62,107 bases of DNA from Acidimicrobiaceae bacterium (GTDB lineage: Bacteria > Actinomycetota > Acidimicrobiia > Acidimicrobiales > Aldehydirespiratoraceae): NCBI GenBank assembly GCA_009843915.1, contig VYCM01000067.1:1-62107 (forward strand). Direction: 5' to 3'. Positions 1 through 9,247 of this stretch are shown piece after piece; positions within the stretch are counted from its first letter, which is position 1; each line of letters opens with the position of its first letter. Made by a program: the position numbers and the translations under genes. The notes beneath the pieces were generated by a model. The model was not told where the DNA came from and did no database searches. It was given only the letters and a program-made list of their open reading frames with translations.

Positions 1-517
1 AGCCCTCGGCCTCGGACCCGGTCTCGGGACCGAGAATGGTGACGACGCTGCCGGCCAGGCTCATCTCCATCTCCTGCATCGCCGCCTCAGCCTCGGCGGC
101 GGCAGCAGCAGCCGCTTCGGCCGCGGCCTCAGCCTCAGCTGCTTCGGCGGCAGCCGATTCCAGCTCGGCCTCGAGCTCAGCGACGACGTCGGGGTCGATC
201 GCCCCCTCGGCCTCAGCCATAGCAGCTTCGAGCGCCGCTTCGGCTTCGGCCGCTCTGGCGGCAGCCGCGTCGGCCTCGGCCTGCGCTTCAGCAGCAGCGG
301 TCTCCGCGGCAGCGGCCTCAGCAGCCGCGGCGTCGGCTTCAGCGGCCGCAGCCGCGGCTTCAGCCTCAGCTGCCGCGGCGTCGGCTTGAGCAGCTGCAGC
401 CGCGGCGTCGGCGGCACTGGTGTCCGCTACCGGCTCGTCATCGCCGCAGGCTGCCGCCACGAGGGCGAGGCTGAGCAGGGCGCCGAGGATGAGCCATAGG
501 CGCGAATGTGTCTTCAT
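1..517 (-). CDS. ABC sugar-binding lipoprotein, N-terminal part, with long Ala-rich coil
   Basis: The gene starts with ATG at 517 and leaves the window at its left edge, so only about 172 residues are visible. The N-terminus is a lipoprotein signal with lipobox VAAAC (Cys24). Residues of about 36-146 are almost entirely Ala and Glu with some Asp/Gln, which should form a long charged alpha-helix or coiled coil. The last visible residues (GSVVTILGPETGSEAEG) look like the first beta-strand of a family 1 extracellular sugar-binding protein. I infer a membrane-anchored solute receptor held away from the membrane by a helical stalk. It follows lacI on the same strand, with a LacI-type operator between them, so it probably begins a second sugar transport unit. 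The substrate is unknown. Confidence 0.75.
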   Translation of the reverse strand, partial: MKTHSRLWLILGALLSLALVAAACGDDEPVADTSAADAAAAAAQADAAAAEAEAAAAAAEADAAAAEAAAAETAAAEAQAEADAAAARAAEAEAALEAAMAEAEGAIDPDVVAELEAELESAAAEAAEAEAAAEAAAAAAAEAEAAMQEMEMSLAGSVVTILGPETGSEAEG

Positions 518-534
518 TTCGTCCCTCCCAGGGA

Positions 535-548
535 TGCAAACGTTTACA
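535..548. promoter_or_regulatory. LacI/GalR-type operator
   Basis: TGCAAACGTTTACA is a near-perfect palindrome (one mismatched pair) centred on CG, the typical form of a LacI-family operator. It lies in the 63 bp between the end of lacI and the start of the binding-protein gene, 18 bp before that ATG. The neighbouring LacI regulator is the obvious ligand, which is inferred. Confidence 0.7.
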
Positions 549-580
549 GAATTGGAAGGTAGCGCGGCCACCCCACGGAA

Positions 581-1591
581 TCAACCCACTGACGAAGTGG
601 TCTCCCGCACCATCAGCGGCACATCCCAGGTGATGTTGCTGACGGGCTCGCCGTCGATCAGCGTCATCACCGTCTCCGCGGCCCGGACGCCCATCTCGTC
701 CACTGCCTGTCGCATGGTGGTCAGTCCCATTGCTTCGGACAGGTCGTGGTCGTCGAAGCCGATCACGGAGAGATCGCCGGGTATGTTCAAGCCGCGCCTC
801 GCGGCTGTCCACAGCACGCCGAACGCCATCTGGTCGGACATGCAGAACACCGCGGTGGGCGGCTGGGCGCATTCGAGCAGCCTGGACACTGCGACGGCGC
901 CGCCTGCGGCGGTCCAGTCGCCGCTCACCGCCAGGCTGGGATCGTACGGCAGCCCGGCTGCTCGCAAGGCGTCCTCATAGCCGAGGAGGCGCTGTGCGGG
1001 AACCGGCGTCGGAAGGTCCTCCAACTGGGGGCCCACGACCAGCCCGATGCGCTCATGCCCCAGTTCGATGAGGTGCTCTACGGCCCGTCTGGCTGCGACT
1101 CGGTTGTCGATGATGATCGATGCGGCGCCCTCGAGCCGTTCGTTCACCGCGACGACGGGCCGGTCGAAGAAGTCGCCGGCCGAGTTCCCCTCGGCGCTGA
1201 CGAAGGTGTCGATCAGGACTATCCCGTCGACTCGTCTGCAGAAGGAGCGGGCTTCATGAAGGAAACGCCGACGATCCTCCGGAGTGGCCATCATCGAGAT
1301 GAGCAGGTCGTAGCCCGCCTTGGCGAATACCGAGTTGATACCGCCCAATGCCCGGGACGGGAACCAGGCCCCGAACTGGGGCGCGGCCAGCCCGATGGTC
1401 CAGGTCCGTCCCGACGCGAGACGGGAGGCCTGGGGGTGGGCCTCGTACTGGAGCTCGGCCGCGGCGTCCAGCACCCTGGAGCGTGTTGCGGACGCCACGT
1501 AGGGAAGATTGCGCAGGGCGCGGCTGACCGTGGCCACCGAGACTCCCGTCACCCGTGCAATGTCCTTGATGGTCGGACGGCTGCTTGACAC
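581..1591 (-). CDS. LacI-family transcriptional regulator
   Basis: A 336-residue protein starting at GTG 1591. Its N-terminus has the family helix-turn-helix and hinge helix (IKDIARVTGVSVATVSRAL, then a VLDAAAELQY-like segment), followed by a periplasmic-binding-protein-like effector domain with the conserved DDHDLSEAMGLTTMRQ region near the C-terminus. Upstream in-frame codons would add an Arg-rich tail without family similarity, so GTG 1591 is preferred. It follows an SDR gene by 35 bp and precedes an operator and a sugar-binding-protein gene. It is probably a local sugar/polyol repressor; the effector cannot be read from sequence. Confidence 0.9.
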   Translation of the reverse strand: MSSSRPTIKDIARVTGVSVATVSRALRNLPYVASATRSRVLDAAAELQYEAHPQASRLASGRTWTIGLAAPQFGAWFPSRALGGINSVFAKAGYDLLISMMATPEDRRRFLHEARSFCRRVDGIVLIDTFVSAEGNSAGDFFDRPVVAVNERLEGAASIIIDNRVAARRAVEHLIELGHERIGLVVGPQLEDLPTPVPAQRLLGYEDALRAAGLPYDPSLAVSGDWTAAGGAVAVSRLLECAQPPTAVFCMSDQMAFGVLWTAARRGLNIPGDLSVIGFDDHDLSEAMGLTTMRQAVDEMGVRAAETVMTLIDGEPVSNITWDVPLMVRETTSSVG

Positions 1592-1626
1592 GGCTCGCGA
1601 ACCTATCCCTCGGCCTACGCCATCGG

Positions 1627-2337
1627 CTAACCCATCCACTGGCCGCCGTTCACATCGATGGTGGCGCCGGTGATGTAGCCGGCGTGCGGTCCGCACAGGA
1701 AGTCCACCATCGCGGCCAGGTCATCGGGGTCTCCCGGAGCGTCGCCGGGCACGGTGGCAAGAATGCGCTCGCGCCATGCGGGGTCGAGCGCCTGCCACAT
1801 GGGCGTGTCGTGGGGTCCGGGGGCCACCGCGTTGACGGTGATGTTGTCGGTGGCGTGGTGCAGGGCCAGGAAGCGGGTGAGGGTGATCAGCCCGCCCTTG
1901 CTGGCCGCGTAGGCCGGTCCCGAGAGGGGCGATCCGCCGAAGCGGCCGTTGACCGACGCGATGTTCACGATCCTGCCCTCGCCGGCCGCCCGCATGCCCG
2001 CGATCACCTGGCGGGTGCACAGGTAGGCGCCGGTGAGGTTCACGTCGAGGATGCGGCGCCAGTCCTCGGGGCTCTCCTCCTCCACTCCCCCGGCGCCGGT
2101 GATGCCGGCGCTGTTGACCAGGACGTTGGGGTGGCCGTGCCGGTCGCGGATCGCATCGAAAGCCGCGGTCACCGACTCGGCGTCGGATATGTCGCAGGCG
2201 ATGGTCTCGACTGCGTCGACGACGGCACCGTCAGCGGCATCGAGGCCGACGACTGTGTCGCCGCCCGCGCTGAGGCGCCTGCACACCGCAGAGCCGATGG
2301 CGCCGGCCGCACCGGTCACCACGGCTACCCGGCTCAT
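1627..2337 (-). CDS. Short-chain dehydrogenase/reductase (SDR)
   Basis: A 236-residue classical SDR. The NAD(P) motif TGAAGAIG is at residues 8-15, the NxAG-type motif appears as NSAG, and the catalytic Ser and YAASK follow in the usual order (NIASVNGRF, then YAASKGG). The ATG at 2337 overlaps the glpK stop as ATGA, so it belongs to the glpD-glpK transcript. In this position it probably oxidises a polyol or sugar-derived alcohol taken in by the upstream transporter. The exact substrate is unknown. Confidence 0.85.
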   Translation of the reverse strand: MSRVAVVTGAAGAIGSAVCRRLSAGGDTVVGLDAADGAVVDAVETIACDISDAESVTAAFDAIRDRHGHPNVLVNSAGITGAGGVEEESPEDWRRILDVNLTGAYLCTRQVIAGMRAAGEGRIVNIASVNGRFGGSPLSGPAYAASKGGLITLTRFLALHHATDNITVNAVAPGPHDTPMWQALDPAWRERILATVPGDAPGDPDDLAAMVDFLCGPHAGYITGATIDVNGGQWMG

Positions 2338-3818
2338 CCGCTCGCCCAGCCCTTGCTGCGCTCCACGGCGCGTTGCCAATCCGCATAGGCGGCATCGGCG
2401 GCGTCCCTCGCCCCGCTGGGCACAGCCTCGAAGTCGAGTTCCCAGTGGCCCGAGATGGCTTCCAGCGACGGCCAGACGTCGGCGGCCAGTCCGGCCAGAT
2501 AGGCCGCGCCCAGAGCGGTCGCCTCCTGGAGCTTGGGGCGCTGGACGGCCACTCCGAGCTGGTCGGCCTGGAGTTGCAGCATGGAGTCCATCACCGATGC
2601 GCCCCCGTCGACACGCAGGTTGCGAACCGGCGTGCCGGTGGCGGCCGCCATGGCCTCGACGACGTCGCGGGTCTGGTAGGCCATGGCCTCCACCGCGGCT
2701 CGGGCGATCTCCGGCCGCCCGGTGCCCCGGGTGAGGCCAAGGACGGCGCCGCGGGCGTAGGGATCCCAGTGCGGGCTGCCGAGACCGGCGAAGGCCGGTA
2801 CCAGGAACACCCCGCCCGTCGAGTCGCACTGCTGGGCGAGTCCCTCGATCTCGGCGGCCTCCGCGATGATCCCTAGGCCGTCCCGAAGCCACTGGATGGC
2901 TGCTCCGGTGGCGAATATCGCTCCCTCCAGCGCGTACGCCAGGGTTTGACCTTGCGGCGTGTCCAGCAGCCAGGCGATCGTTGTGAGCAGGCCGTCGGCG
3001 GGCACGGGCAGCTCGGCCCCCACGTTCATTAGCACGAACGAGCCGGTGCCGTACGTGTTCTTGGCGTCGCCCGGCGCGAAGGCGGCCTGGCCGAAGAGGG
3101 CGGCGTGCTGGTCGCCGGCGATGCCGGAGATCGGAATGCCCGCTCCGCAGGCGGCGTCCGGGCCCGTGATCCCGAACGTTCCGCTGGAGGGCCGCACCTG
3201 CGGCAGCGTCTCGATCGGGACGCCAAACAGCGAGCACAGCTCGGGATCCCATCGCAGCGCCCCGATGTCGAACAGCATGGTGCGGCTGGCGTTGGTGGCA
3301 TCGGTGGCGTGGACCTCGCCGCCGGTCAGGTTCCACACGATCCAGCTGTCGACCGTCCCCAGCGCGAGGTCGGGGCCGGTTGCCACCCCGCCGGTGGTGA
3401 GCATCCACTCGAGCTTCGAGGCCGAGAAGTACGGGTCGAGCACCAGCCCGGTGCGCTCGCGCACCAGCGGCAGAACCCCGTCCTGCTCCAGTTGCGTGCA
3501 GCGCGACGCGGTGCGGCGGTCCTGCCACACGATGGCCCGATGGACCGGCTCGGAGCGCTCCCGGCTCCAGGCCACCACCGTCTCGCGCTGGTTGGTGACG
3601 CCGATGGCAGCCGGTGCCTCATCCAGGCTGCCGGCCACCTCGCCCAGTGTCGACTGCACCGCGGTCCAGATCTCGGCCGCGTCGTGCTCGACACGCCCTG
3701 GCATAGGGAAGTACTGGGGGAACTCGCGCTGGGCCGACGTCACGATCCGCCCGGAGTCGTCGAAGGCGATAGTTCGCACGCTGGTCGTGCCGGCGTCGAT
3801 GGCCAGAACGACGGTCAT
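2334..3818 (-). CDS. glpK: Glycerol kinase (FGGY family)
   Basis: A 494-residue FGGY kinase, the usual length for GlpK. It begins with the ATP-binding motif AIDAGTTSVRTIAFD, carries the GlpK hallmark TNQRETVVAW followed by IVWQDRRT, and has the catalytic Asp in GIAGDQHAALFGQ. The C-terminal half has RVDGGASVMDSMLQLQAD, also typical. It would phosphorylate glycerol to sn-glycerol-3-phosphate with ATP. Both ends overlap the neighbours by 4 bp (ATGA), so it is translationally coupled to glpD upstream and the SDR downstream. A related polyol such as erythritol remains possible because the operon carries an SDR and an Idh/MocA enzyme, but the substrate-region motifs are those of glycerol kinase. 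Confidence 0.88.
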   Translation of the reverse strand: MTVVLAIDAGTTSVRTIAFDDSGRIVTSAQREFPQYFPMPGRVEHDAAEIWTAVQSTLGEVAGSLDEAPAAIGVTNQRETVVAWSRERSEPVHRAIVWQDRRTASRCTQLEQDGVLPLVRERTGLVLDPYFSASKLEWMLTTGGVATGPDLALGTVDSWIVWNLTGGEVHATDATNASRTMLFDIGALRWDPELCSLFGVPIETLPQVRPSSGTFGITGPDAACGAGIPISGIAGDQHAALFGQAAFAPGDAKNTYGTGSFVLMNVGAELPVPADGLLTTIAWLLDTPQGQTLAYALEGAIFATGAAIQWLRDGLGIIAEAAEIEGLAQQCDSTGGVFLVPAFAGLGSPHWDPYARGAVLGLTRGTGRPEIARAAVEAMAYQTRDVVEAMAAATGTPVRNLRVDGGASVMDSMLQLQADQLGVAVQRPKLQEATALGAAYLAGLAADVWPSLEAISGHWELDFEAVPSGARDAADAAYADWQRAVERSKGWASG

Positions 3819-5455
3819 GCCGCGCCACGCCCGCTCTCGTTCGCTGCGCTCACAGGCCGCTCGGGCCCTGGCCCAAACAGAAGTTCCTCGGCGCGCTCCA
3901 CGCCCGGATCGCGGCTCAGCGTCTCGGCCGTCTCGAGCATGGCGAGCATGGTACGGCGCCTCAGGAAGTCGTCCATGGACAGGATGTGCTCGTGGCGGGC
4001 CATGACCATGACCTCCGCGGCCGAGCACTCGACGAGGTCGCTGAGGGGCTGGCCCAGTTCGGGCGTCTCCTCCACCAGGTCGGCGACCTCTAGGGCCCGG
4101 CGGCCGTGCCGGCGCCACAGCCTCGCCGCCGCGGGCTCGTCGACGCCCGCCCGGACGGCGCTGCGATGGAAGCGGTCCCGCACGCCGGCCGGCGGTTCGC
4201 CGTACCACGCCCGGTCCGGTACCCCGGGCGCCAGCCCGCACTTGCGGGCCGCGGCCACGACCTCCTGTCCCACGTTGAGGCAGTCGCTCAGCTTGCCCCC
4301 GAGGATTGAGATGGTCGCCCGCTGCCGGTCTGCCTCCACGGCGTGGCGGCGCGACAGCTCGGTCCAGTCGCGGTCGGTGTCCTCGCTCTCGTCGACCACC
4401 AGGGCTCGGACGCCGCAGCGGTAGGCGATCACGTCGTCGTGGAGGAGCGGCTGGGGCAGCCGGAGCCGGGCGTTGGCCTGTTCGAGCAGGAAGTCGCGGT
4501 CGTCGTGGGTTATCGACGCCTCTGCCTCCTCGACCCGGGTGTCGGTCGTGCCGATGAGGGACCGGTGGCCCATCGGGATGACGTAGAACAGCCGCTGGTC
4601 GTCGTCGAAGAACGCCAGCACGCGCCCTGACTCGGTCACCTGGGGCACGACGATGTGCGCCCCCTTCGAGTAGCAGAGGGCTTGGCGGAGCGTGGTGCCG
4701 GTGAGCGCGGCGAGTTCGGTGGCCCGCGGGCCCGCCGCATTGACCAGCACGGCGGCCTCCACGGCGTGCCGGTCGCCGGTCAGCCGGTCGATCACCTCGG
4801 CCCGCCAGCCATCACCGGCCCGCTCGGCGCCGTCGAGGCGCACTCTGGACACTGCGACCGCTCCGCTGTCGACGGCGTCGAGCAGGAGTTGGAGAACGAA
4901 GCGGGCGTCGTTGTCGGCCAGCAGGTAGTCGGAGTACTCGACGGCGCCCTGGACGTCGCCCGAGTCGATGGTGGGCTCGGCCGTCGCCAGCGAACGGGAC
5001 GAGAGGAGCCGGGGACGGCCGGTCGCGAACCGCCCCAGGGCCCAGTAGGCGTGCGCTCCCAGTGCCGCGTAGGCGGGCGAGTACGGCGACGTGGACCCCA
5101 GCGCAGCCAGGAACCGGACCTCCTGCACCCGGCTGGAGTACGCGCGGGCCAGCAGGTTCCGGGAGCGGCACAACCCTGCGACCAGCGCCACGTCGTAGGT
5201 CTGCAGGTACTTGAAGCCGCCCCAGATGAGGTTGGACGACTCCTGGCTCACACCCGAGGCGAAGTCCTCGGAGTCGATCAGCGCGACGCGCAGCCCGTGG
5301 TTGGCCAGGGCCAGTGCCGATATGGCTCCGTTGATGCCTCCGCCGACGATGAGCACGTCATGGTCGCGCCCGGTCAGGCGCTCCAGGTTCCCGTCTCTCA
5401 CCGCGGCTGTATGGGGCGCACCGTTGGAGGGCGCCGCCGGGCCCGGAGCGCTCAT
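3815..5455 (-). CDS. glpD: FAD-dependent glycerol-3-phosphate dehydrogenase
   Basis: A 546-residue flavoprotein of the GlpD family. The FAD Rossmann motif DVLIVGGGINGA is near residue 35, followed by a GlpD-type segment with ASGVSQESSNLIWGGFKYLQ. That segment differs from the common ASGTSSRSTKLIHGG form. A C-terminal GlpD-like domain is present. The enzyme should oxidise glycerol-3-phosphate to dihydroxyacetone phosphate at the membrane and pass electrons to quinone. The start ATG 5455 overlaps the iclR stop (ATGA), and the stop overlaps the glpK start. The divergent loop leaves some doubt over substrate, and a related polyol phosphate is the main alternative. Confidence 0.85.
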   Translation of the reverse strand: MSAPGPAAPSNGAPHTAAVRDGNLERLTGRDHDVLIVGGGINGAISALALANHGLRVALIDSEDFASGVSQESSNLIWGGFKYLQTYDVALVAGLCRSRNLLARAYSSRVQEVRFLAALGSTSPYSPAYAALGAHAYWALGRFATGRPRLLSSRSLATAEPTIDSGDVQGAVEYSDYLLADNDARFVLQLLLDAVDSGAVAVSRVRLDGAERAGDGWRAEVIDRLTGDRHAVEAAVLVNAAGPRATELAALTGTTLRQALCYSKGAHIVVPQVTESGRVLAFFDDDQRLFYVIPMGHRSLIGTTDTRVEEAEASITHDDRDFLLEQANARLRLPQPLLHDDVIAYRCGVRALVVDESEDTDRDWTELSRRHAVEADRQRATISILGGKLSDCLNVGQEVVAAARKCGLAPGVPDRAWYGEPPAGVRDRFHRSAVRAGVDEPAAARLWRRHGRRALEVADLVEETPELGQPLSDLVECSAAEVMVMARHEHILSMDDFLRRRTMLAMLETAETLSRDPGVERAEELLFGPGPERPVSAANESGRGAA

Positions 5456-6264
5456 TCGAGGACGACGGGGTCCGACGAGGGCAGCGGGAAGTCCCACTGC
5501 CCTCCCAGGATCTCCGACAAAGTCTTGGCTGCCGAGCACACCACCACAGCGCACTTTCCTATCGTCTCGGCATCGAGGCGCGTCGCCGGGCCCGAGATTC
5601 CGATAGAGGCGCGGATGTTCCCGCCGATGCCCACCACCGGCGACGCCACGCAGCGGACACCGATGCTCAGCTCCTCGTTGTCGAGCGCAAAGCCCCGCTC
5701 AGCGGTTGCCGCCAGGTCACTGAGCAGTGCCTGCCGGTCGGTGATGGTGTGCTCGGTGAACCGCTCCAGGGCCTCCCAGTCGACGACCTCTTCGAGCATC
5801 TCGACCGAGTCGCGGCAGTAGAGGGCCTTGCCCGTCGAGGTGGCGTGGACGACGACCGGAGACCCGATCTCGGTCTCCACCGTTACCCGGCGGGCCAGGC
5901 GCTCACGGGCCAGGTACACGCCGCCGCCGACCGTGCGGTGGGCGAGGTGGACGGACTCCCCGGTGACGTTCATCAGCTCCCGCATCAGCGGCCGGGCCTC
6001 ATTGACCAGGTCCATGTTTCGCAGCAGTGAGCCGGCCAGCTGTACCACGCCGGCACCGAGGATGTAGGTCTTATTGGACTCGTCGCGGTGCACGTAGCCC
6101 CGCTTGGTGAGCACGGCCAGGAGCCGGTGCACATGGCCGTTGTCGGCGTCGAGCACCCGGGCCAGCTCGCTGAGCCCGATCGGGCCCGGAGCCGAGCCGA
6201 GCGCCTCGAGCACGTCGAGGCCGGTCATCAGGGCGCCTCCCACCCGAGGCTCGCCGGCGGCCAC
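5452..6264 (-). CDS. IclR-family transcriptional regulator
   Basis: A 270-residue protein starting at GTG 6264. It has an N-terminal winged helix (GLSELARVLDADNGHVHRLLAVLTKRGYV) and an IclR effector domain with the conserved TSTGKALYC and ASPVVGIGGNIRASIGISG segments. It sits inside the operon between the Gfo/Idh/MocA gene and glpD and overlaps the glpD start by 4 bp. It is therefore co-transcribed with the genes it probably controls. The likely target is the promoter before the upstream binding-protein gene, where there is a dyad over the -35 region. Confidence 0.9.
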   Translation of the reverse strand: MAAGEPRVGGALMTGLDVLEALGSAPGPIGLSELARVLDADNGHVHRLLAVLTKRGYVHRDESNKTYILGAGVVQLAGSLLRNMDLVNEARPLMRELMNVTGESVHLAHRTVGGGVYLARERLARRVTVETEIGSPVVVHATSTGKALYCRDSVEMLEEVVDWEALERFTEHTITDRQALLSDLAATAERGFALDNEELSIGVRCVASPVVGIGGNIRASIGISGPATRLDAETIGKCAVVVCSAAKTLSEILGGQWDFPLPSSDPVVLE

Positions 6265-7407
6265 CTAAGCGCCTCCTGGCGCGGCGTAGCCGCCAGGGGG
6301 AGCCCAGGCCGCCAGCTCGGACCTTACGGTCCCGGGTGACCGGCCGACCGGGTCCTGCACGCCTACGACGGCGCCTTCGGCTGCTGATCGCTGCGCGGCG
6401 AGCGCGGCCGCCAGCACGTCGCGGCCCTCGGCCAAGGTGAGAATCGGCTGGCGGCCTGCGGCGATGGTGTCGAGCAGGTTGCGGGTGGCGCCGATGAACG
6501 AATGCTCCCAGCCCGTCGGGCACGGGTAGGTCTCCACGTGCCCTTCGGTATAGCTGACGACCGGCGGTACCTCGCCGATCTGCCCGTGGCCCCGGTTGAC
6601 CCAGATCACTCCCCTGGTGCCGGTGATCTCCATCCGGTCGTCCTGCGCGTAGTGCTCGGTGCCCTCGATGAGCAGCTCCTGGGAGTACACGACCTCCAGG
6701 TTGGCGATCGCGCCGGACTCGTAGCGCATCGAGACCAGCGACGGGGAGTCCAGCTCGAACGACAGCACGTAGGTCGACCCGATCCAGGCGTGCACCTCCG
6801 ACGGCTGCCCCAGGACGACCCAGGCCAGCGAGAACTTGTGGTGGCCGTCGTCGAACACCAGCGGCCCGCCGCCGCATTCCTCGGGGGTGTGGCGCCACAG
6901 CAGCGCCGAGAAGGGAATGTCCCACGCGCTCGGGCTGTACCCGGCGTTGCTCTTGAGCCGCACCGACAGGGGCTCGCCGATGAGGCCCTGCTCGATGAGT
7001 TCCAGCGCCTTCAGGACGGGCGGGTAGAACAGGAAGTTCTCGTAGAGGCGCACAACCCTCGACGTCTCGCCGGCCGCGCTCAGGAGGCGATCGGCGTCGT
7101 CGAGGTTCAGCGACATCGGCTTCTGCAGCGACACGTGCAGGTCGCAACCGATGGCGAACGCGGCGATCTCGTAGTGGAGGTGGTGCGGGACGATTATCTC
7201 GACCAGGTCGACCAGGCCCGACTGGCACAGTTCGCGGTAGTCCTCGAAGATCGTGGCGTCGGGCAGCCCCCACTGGCGCTGTTTGGACGCCGCGTTCTCG
7301 GGCTCGGTGTCGCAGAGCGCGACGACGGCCGCGTCATCGCGGTCCCGGTACCCGAGAACGTGCAGGTCGGAGATGCGCCCGCAACCGATTATCCCGACCC
7401 GCAACAC
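6265..7407 (-). CDS. Gfo/Idh/MocA-family oxidoreductase
   Basis: A 380-residue NAD(P)-dependent sugar/polyol dehydrogenase starting at GTG 7407. The Rossmann motif GIIGCGRISDLH is at the N-terminus. The family's E-K-P motif appears as LQKPMSLN, keeping the conserved Lys. The C-terminal beta-sheet domain has WEHSFIGATRNLLDTIAAGR, typical of the family. The gene lies 2 bp after the second permease gene and abuts iclR, so it is part of the transporter operon. It probably performs the first oxidation of the imported sugar or cyclitol. The substrate is not deducible. Confidence 0.88.
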   Translation of the reverse strand: MLRVGIIGCGRISDLHVLGYRDRDDAAVVALCDTEPENAASKQRQWGLPDATIFEDYRELCQSGLVDLVEIIVPHHLHYEIAAFAIGCDLHVSLQKPMSLNLDDADRLLSAAGETSRVVRLYENFLFYPPVLKALELIEQGLIGEPLSVRLKSNAGYSPSAWDIPFSALLWRHTPEECGGGPLVFDDGHHKFSLAWVVLGQPSEVHAWIGSTYVLSFELDSPSLVSMRYESGAIANLEVVYSQELLIEGTEHYAQDDRMEITGTRGVIWVNRGHGQIGEVPPVVSYTEGHVETYPCPTGWEHSFIGATRNLLDTIAAGRQPILTLAEGRDVLAAALAAQRSAAEGAVVGVQDPVGRSPGTVRSELAAWAPPGGYAAPGGA

Positions 7408-7409
7408 GC

Positions 7410-8321
7410 CTACTCCTTCAGCGCCCCGGACAGCAGGCCCCGGACGAAGTGCTTCTGGAAGACGAAGAAGATGGCGACGGTGGGAATACTGGCGATGACC
7501 GCCAGCGAGGCCTGGGTTCCGTAGGCCACCGTGAACTGGCCCTTAACGTTGAGCAGCCCCAGCATGATGGTGGCCACGTCGTCCCGTGCGCTGGTGAACA
7601 CCAGCGGGTACAGGAAGTCGTTCCAGATGAACGTGAACTGAAGCGTGGCCAGGGCGGCCAGCGCGGGCCGGGCCAACGGCAGCATGACCCGCCAGAAGAC
7701 CTCGCCCTCGCTGGCGCCGTCGATCAGGGCCGCGTAGCGCAGCGAGTCGGGGATCTGCTCGAAGAAGTTCCGCATCACCAGGGTGCATACCGAGAACCCC
7801 ACCGCGGAGTGGATCAGGATCATGGGCCACAGGGTGTTGAGGAGGTCGAAGCTCCTGAACATGGTGAACAGGGGCACGAGCAGCACCTGGGGCGGAACGA
7901 ACAGTCCCGAGACGATGACCAGTTGTATGGCGGTGCCGCCTCGGGGCCTGAACTTGGCCAAGGCGTACCCGATGAGGGTGCCGCCGGCGATGGAGACGAC
8001 CACCGCCGGAATGGCCACCTGGAACGAGTTGATCAGGTAGCGGACGGTGTTGGCCGTGCTCCACACGTCGACGTAGTTGGCCAGGGTGAGCCTGCCGGTC
8101 AGCGCCCAGATGCCGCGTTCGGCGATCTCGGCGTTGGTCTTGAGCGAGGTCGCCAGCACGCCGGCCACAGGCACCAGGTACAACGCCACGAAGACGGCGA
8201 TCAGCACCATCCCGGCGCGCCGCCGCAGCGTGCGGACCCGGCGGCCGGTGCCGTGTTCGGGCACGGTGCTGTCGGCTCTTTCGGCCCTGTCGGCGGCCAG
8301 GGAGGCGGTGCTAGTCGACAT
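7410..8321 (-). CDS. Carbohydrate ABC transporter permease (MalG type)
   Basis: A 303-residue inner-membrane protein with six predicted hydrophobic segments and the EAA loop YAALIDGASEGEVFWRVMLP, which contacts the ATPase. It ends with the family-typical FVFQKHFVRGLLSGALKE. A charged cytoplasmic tail of about 35 residues precedes the first helix. It overlaps the end of the other permease gene by 11 bp. No ATPase gene is present in this operon; sugar ABC systems in actinobacteria commonly share an MsiK/UgpC-type ATPase encoded elsewhere, and that is the inference here. Confidence 0.92.
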   Translation of the reverse strand: MSTSTASLAADRAERADSTVPEHGTGRRVRTLRRRAGMVLIAVFVALYLVPVAGVLATSLKTNAEIAERGIWALTGRLTLANYVDVWSTANTVRYLINSFQVAIPAVVVSIAGGTLIGYALAKFRPRGGTAIQLVIVSGLFVPPQVLLVPLFTMFRSFDLLNTLWPMILIHSAVGFSVCTLVMRNFFEQIPDSLRYAALIDGASEGEVFWRVMLPLARPALAALATLQFTFIWNDFLYPLVFTSARDDVATIMLGLLNVKGQFTVAYGTQASLAVIASIPTVAIFFVFQKHFVRGLLSGALKE

Positions 8322-9186
8322 AGCTGCCCCGCCTGCCCCACCAGGTCAGACCGCCGACGACGACCAGGGTCATGGCGAACAGGATCAGCGACACCGCGCT
8401 GGCCAGCCCCTGCTCGTGCTGGCGGAACAGGATGCGCCACACCAGCATGGGCATCGTCTCGGTCTCGCGGACCGGCCCGCCCTGCGTCATGGCGAACACC
8501 AGGTCGAAGTTGCGCAGCGAGTTGATGGCGATCAGCGACAGCACCACCGTCGTGATCGGCCGTAGCAGCGGCACGATCACCCGGCGGAACACCTGGAATT
8601 GGCCGGCTCCGTCGACCCTGGCCGCCTCGACCAGCTCTCCGGGGATTGACGTGAGCCCGGCCAGGTAGAGGATCATGGCCAGCACGGCCTGCTGCCACGC
8701 CCAGGCGATGAACACCGCCCACAGGGCGGTCGAGCGGTTGGCCAGCCACGCCTCTTCGAGGCTCTCGAGCCCGACCAGCCCCAGCATCTGGTTGATGAGG
8801 CCGTCGCCGGGTTGGTAGATCCAGATCCACACCTGGCCGACCACCACCAGGCTGATGGAGATCGGCACGAACAGCGCCGACTTCATGATCGCCGCGAAGC
8901 GGGTGTTGGCCTGCAGCATCATGGCGATGCCAAGGCCCAGCGCGGGCGGGATCAGCGCGCCGAACAGCGTCCACACCAGCGTGATGCGGATCGACTTCCG
9001 GACGTGCTCGTTGGTGAAGGCCTCGACGAAGTTGTCGAAGCCGATCCACTGGCTGGTCTGCCCCAGGATGTTGGCGTCGGTGAAGCTGAGCCGCAGGGCC
9101 ATGGCCGTGGGCACCACCACGATGGCGGTGAACAGCAGTATGGGCGGTCCCATGAAGAGAATGGCCCAACGGGTTGTCGGCCTCAT
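8311..9186 (-). CDS. Carbohydrate ABC transporter permease (MalF type)
   Basis: A 291-residue membrane protein with six hydrophobic segments. The first periplasmic loop is short, and the EAA loop is VEAARVDGAGQFQVFRRVIVP. It starts at ATG 9186 and is separated from the binding-protein gene by about 215 bp that hold a strong hairpin and a small tandem duplication. It pairs with the following permease as the membrane channel for the solute bound by the 9402-10676 lipoprotein. Confidence 0.92.
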   Translation of the reverse strand: MRPTTRWAILFMGPPILLFTAIVVVPTAMALRLSFTDANILGQTSQWIGFDNFVEAFTNEHVRKSIRITLVWTLFGALIPPALGLGIAMMLQANTRFAAIMKSALFVPISISLVVVGQVWIWIYQPGDGLINQMLGLVGLESLEEAWLANRSTALWAVFIAWAWQQAVLAMILYLAGLTSIPGELVEAARVDGAGQFQVFRRVIVPLLRPITTVVLSLIAINSLRNFDLVFAMTQGGPVRETETMPMLVWRILFRQHEQGLASAVSLILFAMTLVVVGGLTWWGRRGSYVD

Positions 9187-9247
9187 GCGCCGTCTCCTAG
9201 ACGATGCCTAGCGGGAAACTATCGACCGACGGCCGAAGGCAGGGCAG

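Noticed and set aside
36..389. Rightward Ala/Ser-rich open frame
   Set aside because: It is the antisense of the Ala/Glu-rich stalk of the leftward lipoprotein gene, which has a signal peptide and lipobox.
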